The notes: a model not told the origin generated them from the letters alone. Positions 10,556-23,090 are shown, counted from the first letter of the stretch. The stretch: 64,000 bases of DNA from Capitulum mitella (GCA_030062745.1 CP099840.1:30817006-30881005), one strand, 5' to 3'. A program made the numbers and translations.

Positions 10556-11788
10556 CCCTATTCCGTGCAGAGGAGGAGATTCTGCCCGCCCCCCCCTTCC
10601 GATTGTCCGCTAGCCATTTCCGGGCGTTTGGCAGCTATTCCACGAGACTTAGTGACTTTTCCTTAATGCATGTTTCATATCTTGTGACAAATTAAAAAAA
10701 ATTATGCATTCCAGAGGCGGTTCCAGGACCCGTTTTTAGGAGGTATGTTTGAGAAATATTGCGCTTTCTGGAAATTGCGCACTTCGACGTACTCATGTAC
10801 TATTTTTATGTACTTTATAAAGTCACCAACAGTTCCAATGATCGAAAGATTTGCAACCTGCACAATTTAAATCATCTTTCAGAAACATGTTGGTTAATGT
10901 CGAATCCTGGAACATATAAAATGAACATTTATGTTTTCTTATTCCAAAGAATTTGCGACTCATGGTATGAATGAAACAGATCTACATATGATATAGACAT
11001 CTTTATACTATTCTATGCGTGTAATTCTCGTACCTACTGCAAGGGGCGTCGCCAGGCATCGGTTTTCGGCTGCATGTTTCGTCCAGTATGTTCACTGAGC
11101 GTAACGGACATTTGGATTTGTGTGACCGGGTTTGCTAGCTCCACATACTTTGCGATGAAATGCCATATGTTTCAGTGAAAATATAAATCAGAGCAGCTCT
11201 ACGGTAATATAACGGGAGCGTTTTGTTTGTAATTATTCCCAAGAAACTATGACCCAATTTAGTGAAAGAAGCACAGCTACTACCATGTAATTATCGACCC
11301 CAGTTTTTCTGCTGCCTGGGTCCGCCTATGTGCATTTGTCATATGCATGTGATATCGCATGTAACGAATATGAAAACGTTTTTTGAACACAAATCAGCTT
11401 GCCAGACTCAAAATATGCCGCAAAATTAATTAATATTTCCCAAAAACGTGTACCTCTTTTTATGTGCCCTGGACACGTCAATGCATTTTCAAATCGACCT
11501 TTTCTTAACATATGTGATAGATCTTTTAATGGTCGGTAGAATTAGATGAGGTAGAACCTTATCGGTCATAAAATGTGATATAACCTGATATAAAAACCTG
11601 ATATAAAAAACTCATGTTTATTTCCTCATTCTGACCCCCATTTCCGAAATTTTCCAAATTTTTGGTCTAGAAGTAGAGGTCTCGCTACAGGCCATCAAGC
11701 ACCTTTTTCCGCTGGGAAATCGGGCCAATGGTTTTTGAGATCGCGAGAGGGGGAGGGCAGAATCTGCCCCTTCCCCCAGCACGGAATC
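10556..11788 (-). mobile_element. Family B TTAA element, copy B1 (diverged relative of A)
   Basis: TTAA at 10552-10555 precedes CCCTATTCCGTGC. The far end reads GCACGGAAT near 11780-11787 but has lost AGGG-TTAA. Interior landmarks match family A in inverted orientation: cacgagacttagtgacttttcc, cttgtgacaaa, aggcggttccagga near the left end; tttttgagatcgcgag near the right. The middle is strongly diverged, and the DR1 is not recognisable. Confidence 0.75.
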
Positions 11789-12344
11789 GTACGTACCGCG
11801 CAGAAGCAAGGAACACAATTAAAGGCCCGCCAGATAATGATAAAGGATCAAAAGTAACTTTGAAGAAGCTGGCACAAGATGTGGGTTGCAGCTGCAGCAC
11901 AGCGCAGTGACTGGCTATAACTGATCTCAAACTGTGCCCGTACAAGACATCAGTCCACCAGAGGCTCACTCAATGCGACCAGCAGTCCCGCATGCGCATC
12001 TGTGTTTGGTTTTTGAGAAGGTGCAGCAGTTCTGACTGCTTGCTGAAGAGTATCTGGTTTTGAGATGAAGCACATTGTCACTTGGATGGACAAGTTAATA
12101 GCCAGAACAACCGGTTGTGGGGGTCGAAACCACCTCAGGAGGTGGACGAAAGACCTCTTCACAGTCTCAAATGTACAGAGTGGTGTTCACTCAGTACCCA
12201 AGGCAGCAATAATCCGTTTTGGGTGGGAAGGGACGATGATAGGGTACAGACAATAACGGTTACGGCCGTGCGACACAGTAAACTCTTAGCAAGGTTCTAG
12301 AACGGTCTGCAGACCCGATGCAGGGGCAAGCCTGATGAACCGCA
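11789..12344. other. No recognisable feature
   Basis: Mixed-composition sequence with overlapping short open frames on both strands and no family signature. Confidence 0.4.
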
Positions 12345-12500
12345 TGCAAGGGTGCGGGAAAGGAGGGGGGGGGGCAGCTGCTCCTCCACTTTTTTTAAAA
12401 TCTGTCATCGGCTCTTTAGGCGCTGACTGGAAAGAACTGGCTCAAAATGCCTCTTTGCCCGCCCAACTGTGGAGGAGTTCCCGCGCTCCTGACTTCAGGA
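12345..12500 (+). repeat. Dispersed repeat family X, copy 2
   Basis: Diverged same-orientation match to 120-275. Shared blocks are a G-run, ctttttttaaaa, gactggaaagaact and caaaatgcctctttgcc. Confidence 0.6.
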
Positions 12501-14713
12501 GCATTGACTCCAGCGGGGCGGGGCACCTGCCCAAAGTTCCCAGGAGACGAGAAAACCTGATCGCCAAGAGGGAGTGCGACTAGTGTCCTGCTCCTTCTCC
12601 CGACTTCACGCCCCCAGACGTTTTTCATGGGGTCGTCTAAAGTATGAAGTGTACAGAAAGAGTTGAAAGACAATCCATGAATTGAAATTAACGGTGGCAC
12701 TGGCGGTGAAACGCATCTCGTTGGCCACGTGCCGAGTCGCGATGGAGGTAGCTCATGGAAGGTGCCTGGAACGGAAGGGATGTCAGTTGGAACATGTGAT
12801 ACATTTGAAGTACTAGACTGCCGGTGAAGTTCGTGCTTTTTCTTGGCTAACATAGCATTTGTCGGATAACATTTTCGCGCATGGTTTGCACTGCCTTATC
12901 CAAAAATAAGGTTTTTTTGACGAATGGAATCCGTCGGTCTTTTCTGAATTACTCTGTATTTTGAAGTTTGTATGAGAGTTGCCTAAGGATACTCATCACG
13001 GTAATGCTGTAAATTTGCACAACCGGCGCGCCCTGTGCGCCTGTTTATGTTTGGAAAACTGGGTGGGATGGAAGGAAGGAAGGAAAGTTCTCGCAATTAT
13101 TTTCTTTCCATATCTCCTGTAGTTTTCACGTTGCATTTTTAGATACTGGCTGAAAATTTCGCTCCAGCAGCTCACAGGCCCTTATTAGCATTTGAAAGCG
13201 AACTGCTCAGAGTTCGAAGCGTGCTGCCTGCATTAAAAACACCCAGACGTTTAAATCCAGTCCGCTAGGGTTGCCGCGGAGGGAAGAGCATGGCTACAGC
13301 TCTGCTGTGTCGAATTGGACTGTTCGCTAATGACTGGTTTGGAATGCTGCCCCCTGAGCGTCGTCAATAATCCTCCAGTTCATTTGCATTGCGGGGTCCC
13401 GAGGTCTCGCATCACAGGGATGACATTGCAAGCAAGGGCCGTTGGCAGTCTTCCTTTCACGATGCGCGCCGCGGCTCGGCCTCGCCCGGATGTAAAAATC
13501 CGTTTTCCGAGTAGCCGTTTGAGTCGGCCATCACCAGACGCCCAGGTATGTCCTGTGCGCCTGAGCGCCGCGAACTTCTGCGAGTCGGCAGCCTGCCGTG
13601 CGGGCGAAATCGCTGAACACTCCGCCGTTCTCGGACAGCGGGCGGAGCTATGTGGCGACGAATACGGGTATCATTGCCGCTCAGTCAACCGTGAATGGCT
13701 TCAAATTAGAGAGACAACTCCTGGCCAGATTTGCATCTGCTTGACCTTCACGGTCCAGGAGGCCTCATGGAAGATCCGCTTAATGAACAGTCGTCGGCCC
13801 GGCGCCCTTCGTTTCACCGAGGGCGGGGGCTCATACCGCAGAAGCGGGGGGGGGGGAGTATGGAAGCGGGGGATGCGAACAAAACCCTGGCCAGATGCGT
13901 CAGAGCTCCTTGAGAGCGGGGGCTTAGACAGACTCTGAAACACCCTTGTAATGCAACGCCATGGGTCAAAAGTTCAATGTTTACAAAGGTTTTTTTTTAG
14001 AGCGGCAGCAGTTCCCGATTCGGTCATCAGGGCGCAGCGGAGTCCTAATCGATGAATCTAGAAAATTTAGTGCCGTACGACGTATGATGATTTAAGTGCG
14101 AGCCATACGACGTGCGTGAATGCAGATCGGCCTTAAAATACTTTTCTGCTTAAAATAAAGGTTTTCAGTCGTCACGCTTTTGACTGGTAAGACATTTAAG
14201 ACACATTTGGCTTAGCGAGGGGCCAGATGAAAAGAAAACGCAGTGGCCTGTTCGTGAGTGACGGACGCGGACGCGCGATTCCCAACCTTCAGTTCATCAC
14301 TCCCACACCAGGACACCGAAACAGTTGGCTGAATCCTGTCATATCCTACTACCTGCCCTCCTCACCAGGGAAGGCGGTTTTGGTTTTTCAAAACCGAGCT
14401 TCTAGAGAAGCCTGGAGTCGCGCACGCCTACGGGATGGGTCGCGACCACAAACAGCCTAATTGGCCTCAGTGATCGCGGGGATCGGCGAACGGTGCTGAC
14501 AAGTTCTGGGGGCCGGGTGGCTGATGCGACCGTCTGACTTTGTGACGTGCTCTCGCGTCACAGGCGACCGCCAGTTAGCTGGGCGGAGGGGGGAGTAGAT
14601 GCAGTTACCGTCGGCGGCCGTCCCCGGGGAGTGGAACGCGGAGAGAGAACAGACGTCGGTCACCGTCGGCGGCGGTCTCCAGGGCGGTAGTAGGTCGCCG
14701 GCTCGTCGCTGGC
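12501..14713. other. Intergenic sequence, partly GC-rich, no supported gene
   Basis: The 207-codon frame at 13315-13938 lies in GC-rich DNA and has no recognisable domain. A CAG/gtatgt donor-like site occurs near 13545-13551, but no matching exon can be built. There is an 11-G run near 13845-13856 and a small GGAA tract near 13067-13085. Confidence 0.35.
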
Positions 14714-14717
14714 TTAA

Positions 14718-15930
14718 CCCTATTCCCGGCAGGGGGGGGGGCGGAATCCGCCCCCCCTCGGGTTTTTTGCTTGCCAATTCCAGGCTTTTTGACGCAGCTT
14801 CACGAAACTTGGTGACTTTTCCTAGCTATTCCTTCTACGCGCCGTGACAAAATTTCGAAATTCTATTTTGCTCAGGGGCGGAGCCAGGCAACGTTTTTGG
14901 GAGGCACCTCAGGTCATTTTTGGCCATGTTGAGGGTAAAAGGAAAATGTCTGCCAAAAACAGAATTTTTAAGATAGAACTTAAAACTTTATATGAATATA
15001 TAGCTAAATAGTTGGGCAATGTGCATATGTAATTTTGTTTATCTGAGGTCACTTTACAAGGTCAGGTAAAGGTCAAAAGTCAAAATTTGTTTTTTCGCAA
15101 TAATTTCGGCGCCGTTTTTTTCAAATGCCAAAACCGGAATATATATGACGTAGAAAGATGCCCTCTACTTGTGTACCAAGTTTCAGCTTGATATCAGGTC
15201 AGGTCACGGAGCTATGACCTAAAATGTCAGTGCACGTACCCTATATCGCAAAAGCCAAAAAATGATTTTTTTGGAATAGAGTGAATTTAATCGATTAAAA
15301 ACGTTTACAGATAATATTGAATGCACACGATATCATTCCAGGTGACCCCAAGGTCGCTGGAGGTCATTTAAGGTCAAAGGTCACAAGTTGATCTGAGAAA
15401 CGTGTGACCATGACAGTTCCCCCTTTTTTAATGTTCCTGGCACCGCCTATGCTAACATTATACAAACATTGTAATGCGATTTGTACTTCTTTATCATAAC
15501 ATGACTAGCAGAAGCTAAAAAAGTGTTTTGGCCTCTTTTGTTCATTCCGTTATTGGAAAACTAATCCCCCTATTTTTGAAACCCTGTGAACGCCCATGAA
15601 TTTTCTCAAAATTTCAAATTTGCATACCCATGGTAAAAGCCCTATCCATAATCTCTCGATTGATGCCAGTTTCATTGAAATCGGTCCATAAGCAACGGAG
15701 TTATAAGAAGTCAAAAAATACCCCCCGTTTTGACATTTTTGCCCCCCTGTATCCTCAAATTTCAAAATTTTGAAAATTTCTTTTTATCAAAATGTAGTTC
15801 ACGTCACGGCAAATCGATTGCCGTTTGTTGCGATGAAATCGGATAAGTAGTTCTCGAGATCTCAGGGGGGACCGAATCCCCCCCCCCCTGCCGGGAATCG
15901 GCCATACCGTCTAGCCCTCCGGGAATAGGG
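14718..15930 (-). mobile_element. Family A element, copy A3
   Basis: 1213 bp between TTAA 14714-14717 and TTAA 15931-15934, inverted relative to A1 and A2. Ends are CCCTATTCCCGG and CCGGGAATAGGG. Same interior landmarks as A1. Confidence 0.92.
15371..15383 (+). promoter_or_regulatory. AGGTCA DR1 motif in A3
   Basis: AGGTCAAAGGTCA. Another AGGTCA half-site lies at 15361-15366, giving a three-half-site cluster. Confidence 0.5.
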
Positions 15931-15934
15931 TTAA

Positions 15935-18900
15935 GAGGACGTCGTTGGTCTTGATCAGGCCGGTGGCCAGCGCAGGCCTGGGGCGAGATGGCGCCCGGAA
16001 ACTTTACTCTCGGTGGCGCAGGAAGAGATGGCCAGTCGACCGACAGGCGATGGGTGGACCCAGCTTCTTCTCCGAGTGTTATAGTCGTGTTCTACATAAT
16101 TGGAATAGGTTTGTGGCTCCTATAAATCTCAACCCCACTAGTTTTAAGCAGCAATATGTTTCGCGTTTTAAAGATCCTCTTGCGAAGTATCAACTTTATT
16201 GGTGTTTCACGAATTCTAAAGCTTTTCCTGTTTTAAGCAGGGTTTTACATTGACGTCGAACTTTCTAGAAAGTCGTCTGAACTGGTTTTATTGCCTAGGA
16301 CGTCAACTACTGGATGAGCTTGAAGCTATATATTGAGTCGTCAGGAAGTGTTCATCGCAAATGAAATTAGTCCCTTACGACAAAACACCAGATCCACGAA
16401 TTCTGAAAGGAAGGAGGAACTTAAGGTTTGTAATGGAGTCATGGATCATGAACAGCTCAGTGGAAACAATGGAAAACTTTCCGCCGAAAATGCTTTGATT
16501 TGTTGCGTACATTAAGGGTAATGTCTCCCAATAAAGTCCGACGTTTCAGATTTATACCTCACACCAGCGAACCATTTCCAGGTCATGGGCCTGACGTTTT
16601 CCAATGTGATCATCCTTCAAACGGTGCAGCTTCATCCAACAAAGGACTCGGGAGGAGGCGGTGCGCCCAGGTCCACTCTGCAGGTTAGCCCTCTAGTTCA
16701 GACCAGATGCACGTTTTTTGCTGCTGTTTATATCTGTGATTCATTTGTGTGTAAGTTGTATATATGTGCACTTTTAAAAATATATTGGTTGGCCCTTATA
16801 AAGAAGACGGCGAAAGATGTGAAACTGTCTTCCTCTGTGACCTGAGAAGTCAAAAGATGGTGTAATTGGGTCCAACTTGGTATCATTCGAATTGAAAGAA
16901 ACGAACTATACAGTGTTCCTTGCTTCGCCGCTGTATTTCGATTAGGAGGTAAATGGGCTGGGGTGACATCCACTCCCTCGTCCCCGTGATAGGTCGAAAT
17001 CCGTTGACTGGCGAGGGCTAAGTGCGCCTGGTGTGGCGCACAAAATTCATGAACGTTGGAAAACTCCATAGAATGCTCTTGTTATTGCACGTCTAATGCC
17101 GTTTTTCCATGGAGCGCTCAATATCCCGCCTGGCCGTCACGTAGCAAATACGTGGTACGATTTGTCTGTTATTACTGTTGACTGTTGTCATGGAGGTAAG
17201 CATAGGCTGTAGAAAAGAAACCAATCAGTGATTTCTTTCCGGGCAGTTTACGTTTCAGAAATAGACATGGCTGGTCAAATCAGACAAATACCACATTGTG
17301 ATTCAGTCGTTTGGTGCTGATATTGAGGAACTTTTAGGGAACAGGAAATCTGTCAACACAAAGCGCGTTTTCAACTCGGGCAGCCTTCCAATGGATGTTT
17401 CATTGCCCTTATAGACTACTTATGCCATCCAAAGACGTTTTGAGACAAGTCAGGAGAGGAGCCACGTACTAAAATGTATAATGCACAGTTCCTCTCGCAA
17501 CAGGACTGAATGTCGACAGTTGTGACGTTACTATAGCTCTCAGGGACAGGCCTCGGTAGGTACTGTCACCCTCAGCTTCGTTTCGGGTGACACTGCCTGT
17601 TTTGGTGCGCTCCTTCGGACTATAATGACGTCGCAAGGGTCGATATTACGCCCCCCCCCCCCCGCCGCCGTGCATTTTTCATAAAATAATTTTTTTAGCA
17701 AAAATCCTTGAATGGCTGACGTAACCGGTTTTATTGCGCAACCTGAGACAAAATTTGAAAGTCCCAATCATATGGAAATCACTCTCGATGACCATTTGTA
17801 GTGTGTGATGTCATGGATGGTTTACAGGACACATCGCATGACATCAGGGACGTGGCCAAGGAGGGCCATGGGGGCCATGCCCCCCAGCCAAGCGGTCTAC
17901 GTGCCTGCATGATATTGTAACATATGTTGCACACTATTGGCCCTCTCACAGCACAAGCTATCTATGTACATCAGGAAAACTCGAAAAAATGCAAAATTTC
18001 AAAACGGCATCGTCTTCATGACGTCATTGTGGTATGGTCTTGGACCATTTTGACAGTGATTTAAAATTGGAATATATAAAACTGATGTACCTGAATAATG
18101 GTCAGATTTGGCAGCACTGCGCCTTTTAGCTGCGGAGTTACGCTTGAGGGAAAAAAGTGTCTATCTAATGTCCCCACAACAGACTCGTGCCAAGCAGAAA
18201 AAAAGAAGCAAAAACGGAAGAAAAACAACACTAAGCCTCAGAACTATAGAAACACCTCGGATTTAATGGCTTTCTGCGGAATGTAAATTGAGTCGCTCGC
18301 CTTGTATCTTGACATTCCGTCACGTGAGGCCTGACAGAATGTTTGTGGTGGCTCCTAGCACGCAGAACCCGGAAACTCGCCAGCCAGTGCACATTCGTTC
18401 GGCGAATCACCATGTATGTTAATCGCTTGTGTGACCGTTGGGGCCTTCAATAAATGTACAGATACGGTGATAATGTAACTAGTACGGAAAAGCGTTTCTG
18501 CAAAATAGCATACAGATGTTTTTGCCGCACTTGGACAAATGATCGTGAATGCCATGTTGTCATACTATGGTTCTGTGCATAAAGTTCTAGCATGGAACAT
18601 TTTCCATGTTTGTGTTTATACCATTCCTTGAGCAGTGTGATGGATTATTCCACGGTTTTTTTAACTTTTCTGAGTTAAAATTAAAGCGCGAGGAATGATT
18701 TTGCCTTTTAATCATTCTGTCTAATGAACCGGGTGATTCTCGCCCTATACCTTCGCCCGCATCTTCTGCCAGCGCTGTTCAGAAGTGGAACCTTTTTATT
18801 GCGGACCGTGCTATTCCTGAATCCTCAGCTGACCCTTTGAAAATGCAAATAAAAGCAATCATAGTTATCCTAGGCTACTCGCAGCCTGCACAGAAAAGCG

Positions 18901-19082
18901 GACGGTAGCAGCGACTGTATTGACCAGCCTCGGTGCTGTGCGGTGTCGAACGGCTGTCGGAGACGCCATCCTCTCTCCTCGGGCAGAGGTCCTCTCACGC
19001 TGCCTTGTGTGTTCGCCTGGCCTCTGTCCCAGAGTCACCAACGCTCTAGTCTCCTTTCCACCTAAGGCGAGAACTGCGGCAT
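15935..19082. other. Long stretch without a supported gene
   Basis: AT-rich to mixed sequence. The missing N-terminal arrestin exons were searched for here by motif (finger loop, RYGRED-like) and not found. A C-run of about 14 lies near 17650. The stretch 17850-17895 (ggccatgggggccatgcccccc) is locally palindromic. Confidence 0.4.
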
Positions 19083-19222
19083 GACTGTCAGCAGTAGATT
19101 GTTGTCCGAAACTTGTGACTGTCAGCAGCAGGTGTTGTTACCCGGAGCTTGTGAGTGTCAGCAGCAGGTGTTGTTACCCGGAGCTTGTGACTGTTATCAA
19201 TAGGGATTGTCACCTGGAACTT
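19083..19222. repeat. 36-bp tandem repeat, about 3.9 units
   Basis: Units begin gactgtcagcagcaggtg and end ggagcttgt. The two central units (19117-19152, 19153-19188) are nearly identical and the outer two are diverged. It lies about 0.6 kb before an arrestin exon. Confidence 0.85.
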
Positions 19223-19549
19223 CTGGATGTCTATGTAAATCGCAAGGTGGAACTTCCTTTTACCCTTTCGCATGCTTTCCATGACCTTGTCACTAACTTT
19301 CGACACATCGCATGGGAAATGAGTCCGGACGGAATCACTCTTATATTCAGATCCATCTCTCGTTAAATGAAAACCGGACGTCGGCACACGTGAATATGCA
19401 CGACTTCCAGGGCGTGAAATACGTGCCGCCTGGGGTGACATGAAACCATGTCCACGCTGGGATACGGTGAGTGAAAAGTTAATGCTCATGCCAACCATTC
19501 TTTCCGATCAAGCGCAGTTCTGCTGACGACCGCCTCGGATGGGTTTCGG

Positions 19550-19796
19550 GAGACGACAGGACTCCCTCCTGGTCTCCTGGTGGTCTCTGTGACCGACGCC
19601 GTCCGATTTCGGATTTCGGAACGGGTTCCCGTCCTGGTCTCCCGTCCGTCTGCAACCGGCTTCTTCTGATTTCAGGGCACGATCAGGCTCCTGTCCTGGT
19701 CGCTTGCTCTCTGTGCTCGACTCCGTCCGACTCCAGGAGACGGCCAGCGTCGCCTGTGGTCTCCTGGTCTCTGTGACCGGCCGCCTCTGATTTCAG
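19550..19796 (+). repeat. Degenerate ~60-bp tandem array that ends in the arrestin splice acceptor
   Basis: Four units of about 56-70 bp run up to the exon. Each contains a tcctggtctc...ctgtgaccg core and ends in a (ga)tttc-ag/gg string. Units 2, 3 and 4 end in AG at 19675, 19736 and 19796, followed by ggcacga, gagacgg and gagacga. The last AG is the real acceptor of the exon at 19797. The acceptor region therefore appears to have been tandemly duplicated, leaving two upstream AG decoys. Confidence 0.7.
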
Positions 19797-19950
19797 GAGA
19801 CGATCGAGCGCCACCTGTCCTCCTGCGGAGTGGCGCACTCGTTCCACTTCCAGGTGTCGTCATGCGCGCCGCCCTCCGTCTCGCTGTACCCGGCCAAGTC
19901 GTACACCGGAGCGCCGCTGGGCACCTCGTACGAGGTGCACTTCTTCACCG
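19797..19950 (+). CDS. Arrestin-family protein, internal exon (N-domain)
   Basis: Arrestins bind activated, phosphorylated GPCRs in the cytosol, blocking G-protein coupling and often linking receptors to endocytosis. This exon encodes ETIERHLSSCGVAHSF, matching the family's LQERLLKKLG..A.PF segment. It then encodes PPSVSLYPAKSYTGAPLGTSYEV, matching the PCSVTLQP..DTGK.CGV.YEV signature of the N-domain. The acceptor is tttcag at 19796 and the donor is accg/gtcagt at 19951. The exon starts in phase 0 and ends after one base, which joins the two leading bases of the next exon to make an alanine codon. About 110 residues that normally precede this segment are not visible. The open frame reads through the donor into the intron, so the exon end rests on homology and phase. 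Confidence 0.9.
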
Positions 19951-21709
19951 GTCAGTGCCGCTCGGCCGGCTCGCTCTTCAGCCGTTTAGTTCGTGGGCGG
20001 ACAGTCGGGCTGCGGGCCGCGCCGACCAGGCCCACGGCCGTCCGGCGAAATGACCGGTTTCGTCAGCCGGGTTCACAGCGTCCCCATTATACAGGCTGGT
20101 GTGTTCTTGCCGTTTGTGGGGAGTTGGCGGATTGTCGCCTTTATCAGGATTTTGTGGAATGGTTTTGCGTGAGTTACTGGATTAGTGCTGTTTGCCGAGA
20201 GTGTGTGAAATTATGCTGTTTTTTCGGGAACTGGAGGATGCCATTGCAGCAAGGGACCTAAAACAACCCACACTATTCCCAAATTATCCACGTTTTATTA
20301 GGATCCAAAACGTTTGGAGTCAACAGTGATTTAGACCCTTGGGACGAATTTAATCCGAATATTTTGCTTAGATCATGTTTGGTATCACATGCTGTTCCAT
20401 ATCAATTTTTAAGGAATCTGTACCCTGCATGACATGACCTAATTTTAGATGAACGGCTGATGCTGTAGCGAAAATTTAACGCAACGCCAAGCGTCATATT
20501 CATGGCGCAGCTGGGCGGCAGTTAACATGCATGCCCCTGCTTGACCGGCTGCCAGCTGGCCAGAGCCGAATATTGATCACCGAGGATACTCACACTACCC
20601 GGCCAAGGCTGGAAGACAAACTACCAAACAGACTGCTGGCCACGTTACAACATATCATCTTTTTGTCATGCTCTTTTCCTGTATACACGTAACAAAACTG
20701 CCTGTCTCGTCCTAAATCGTCGAACCCTTGATCGTTTATTTCATGGAAAATAATATGACAATGTCGAAATTTTCGTGTCGTTTCCGTAGAGTTTTAGCTT
20801 CCGAGCGGCTCAGATGTCTGGACCGAGTCAGGAAAGCAGCGAACAATACACTCTTCAGTGGCTGCGCACCTCGCAAATTTAAAGCTATCTGTACTTGACA
20901 CTTCTAAAATGCAGTCAAAACAATGTGATGCAGCAACAGAGATCGACCGAGTGATGGCTACAGAAGTTTTAGCCTTTTTTTGGACTGAGATATTTTGCAA
21001 TTACTTCTCTGCTTTCTCACGTGATTCGGTGCTTGAATCACTCTAGTCATGGTTTACGCAGATCATGTGATCGGGAAAAACCTGTTATGCAATGTCTCTG
21101 CGTGAAAACCACCAGTGTTTTTCATCATGCTTGTTTACTTACGTTTAATAAAGCTCAAATTTCATTTATTTATCCATTTTACGTCGTTGGTTCATCCCGG
21201 ATTCATGGCCAAAGCCAACAGGGTTATTCTTGGGCCCGAAGTCAAACAACGGGAACATGCACAATGGGTAAAACACACACATGCATACACACACACTTCA
21301 TGCGGAACCTAGGAACAGGCGGGATCCCTGGATTAGCAAAATTAAGTCCAGTTGCTTTTGCGTCCGGTCGGCAACAGACGTTCTGATGTTTTCCCACTAT
21401 CCTAGAACAAGGTCGGCTAATGCCACCACAGACGCCGACATTTCCGACTAACTGGAAACGTTTCCCCTGCGCGCTGCCCTGAGCAGTCCTGTGGCGAGCG
21501 AAGACCGATCGGTGCTGGTCTGAGTCGCAGAGCTGGTCAGCGCCGGCAGTCCGCGACGATCTCAGGGCTGTCGCAACGGGTCAGGCTTAGCTGGGACCAT
21601 TGCAGCACTAACCGAAGAAAAGATGCGATCGAGTGAGTCGAAAAGAACGGCGCGCCGCCGCCGTGCTCTGGTTCGACTCACGCCACTGACACCGCGCGCG
21701 CCTCCGCAG
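19951..21709 (+). other. Arrestin intron
   Basis: Starts gtcagt, ends ctccgcag, 1759 bp. No transposon or gene recognised inside. A short CA-rich stretch (acacacacatgcatacacacacac) lies near 21273-21297. Confidence 0.85.
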
Positions 21710-21954
21710 CCAAATCGCAGTCCGAGAAGCCTCTGAGGCGCGCCTCCGTGCGCATGACGGTGCGCCTGTGCCAGAAGCCGCCGCCCGCCTCCGGCCTGCC
21801 GCCCCGCTGTTCGACGATGAAGCAGTTCCTGCTGAGCGGAGGCAAGGTGCACCTGGAGGTGGCCCTGCAGCACGAGACGTTCACCCAGACGGAGAGCATC
21901 CGCTTCCGCGTCGTCGTCAACAACGGGTGCAAGCGGACAGTGCGGAAGATCAAG
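21710..21954 (+). CDS. Arrestin-family protein, internal exon (N- to C-domain hinge)
   Basis: Encodes KSQSEKPLRRASVRMTVRLC, matching the arrestin strand that carries the phosphate-sensing arginine (SVRLLIRKV in vertebrates); the SVR arginine is kept. It continues with STMKQFLLSGGKVHLEVALQ, HETFTQTESIRF, VVVNNGCKRTVRKIK, matching RQFLMSD.PLHLEASLDKE...GE.I.V.V.V.NN..KTVKKIK at the start of the C-domain. The acceptor is at 21709 and the donor is atcaag/gtgagc at 21955. It starts in phase 1 (two bases complete the split alanine codon) and ends in phase 0, matching both neighbours. The usual ..QYAPE after the phosphate-sensor strand is replaced by a divergent proline-rich CQKPPPASGLPP. Confidence 0.92.
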
Positions 21955-22012
21955 GTGAGCCGGCTGCGGTGCGGGCGCTGCTGGTGGTGGGCCTCCAGCT
22001 CTGGCCGGCCCT

Positions 22013-22098
22013 GACGATCGCTGGATGGCGCCAGGTCCGTGAGGTTCTGACGTCGGTTGGACGGCGCCAGGCCCGTGAGGTTCTGACGGCCGCTGGGC
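22013..22098 (+). repeat. 36-bp tandem repeat in arrestin intron
   Basis: Two full units (22013-22048, 22049-22084) plus the start of a third share gacg.cg.tggac/tggcgccagg and ccgtgaggttct. It lies directly after the exon ending at 21954. Confidence 0.85.
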
Positions 22099-22766
22099 TC
22101 GGCGGCCGGCGGCGCCTTCCGACCAAGGCGCCGTCGGAAATTCGCGTGGCTACAGTCGGCGACTTTTTGCATGGAGTAGTTCGATGTCCGGGACGAAATG
22201 TGATGTTAATCAAGTAACTTACATCAACATCCTCAGCACGCGGAAGCGTCATGTCACCTGTCACGCTTGGACGCCGAATGACCCTACAGTCGGTGCGTCC
22301 CTAAGCCCCAATAGCCAACCAACCAACCAACCTGTCACGCTATTGTCCTCTTCCTGCTTATCAGTTTTTCTGTTGATATTGCTGGACGTGTCCGGACATA
22401 TACATTGGTTATGAACTATATTAACCCTATTCCCGGCAGGGGGGGGGCGCGGAATCCGCCCCCCGTCGGGTTTTTTGCTTGCCAATTCCAGGCGTTTTGA
22501 CGCAGCTTCACGAAACTTGGTGACTTTTCCTAGCTATTCTTTCCACGCGCTGTGACAAAATTTCACAATTTTTCTTTGCTCAGGGGCGGAGTCAGGCAAC
22601 GTTTTTGGGAGGCACCTCAGGCAATTTTTGGTCCTGTTGAGGGTAAAAGGAAAATGTCTGCCAAAAACAGAGTTTTTAAGATAAAACTCAAAACTTTATA
22701 TCGATGTATAGCTTAATAGTTGGGCAATGTGCACACAAAATGTTGTTTGTCTGAGGTCACTTTACA

Positions 22767-22795
22767 AGGTCAGGTCAAGGTCAAAAGTCAAAATT
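22767..22795 (+). promoter_or_regulatory. Second AGGTCA cluster in A4
   Basis: Reads AAGGTCAGGTCAAGGTCAAA, i.e. three overlapping or abutting AGGTCA half-sites including a DR0. Equivalent clusters lie in the other family A copies. Confidence 0.45.
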
Positions 22796-23077
22796 TGTTT
22801 TTTTGCAATAATTTCGGCGCCGTTTTTTCAAATACCAAACCCGGAATATATATGACGTAGAAAGGCGCCCTATAATTGTGTACCAAGTTTCAGCTTGATA
22901 TCAGGTCGGGTCACGAACCTATGACCTAAAACGTCAGTGCGCGTACCCTATATCGCAATAGCCATAGAATGAAATTTTTGGAATAGACTGAATTCAAATG
23001 ACTGAAAACGTTTGCAGATAATATCAAACGCACACGACATCATTCCAGGTGACCCCAAGGTCACTGGAGGTCATTTA

Positions 23078-23090
23078 AGGTCAAAGGTCA
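23078..23090 (+). promoter_or_regulatory. AGGTCA DR1 motif in A4
   Basis: AGGTCAAAGGTCA with a further AGGTCA ten bases upstream. It lies within the arrestin gene's last visible intron. Confidence 0.5.

Noticed and set aside
13315..13938. 207-codon plus-strand frame considered as a possible upstream arrestin exon
   Set aside because: It contains none of the N-terminal arrestin motifs, and its LTFTVQ-like string has no supporting context.
19951..20261. Continuation of the arrestin open frame past 19950
   Set aside because: Homology stops exactly at accg/gtcagt, and the next exon's phase fits a splice there.
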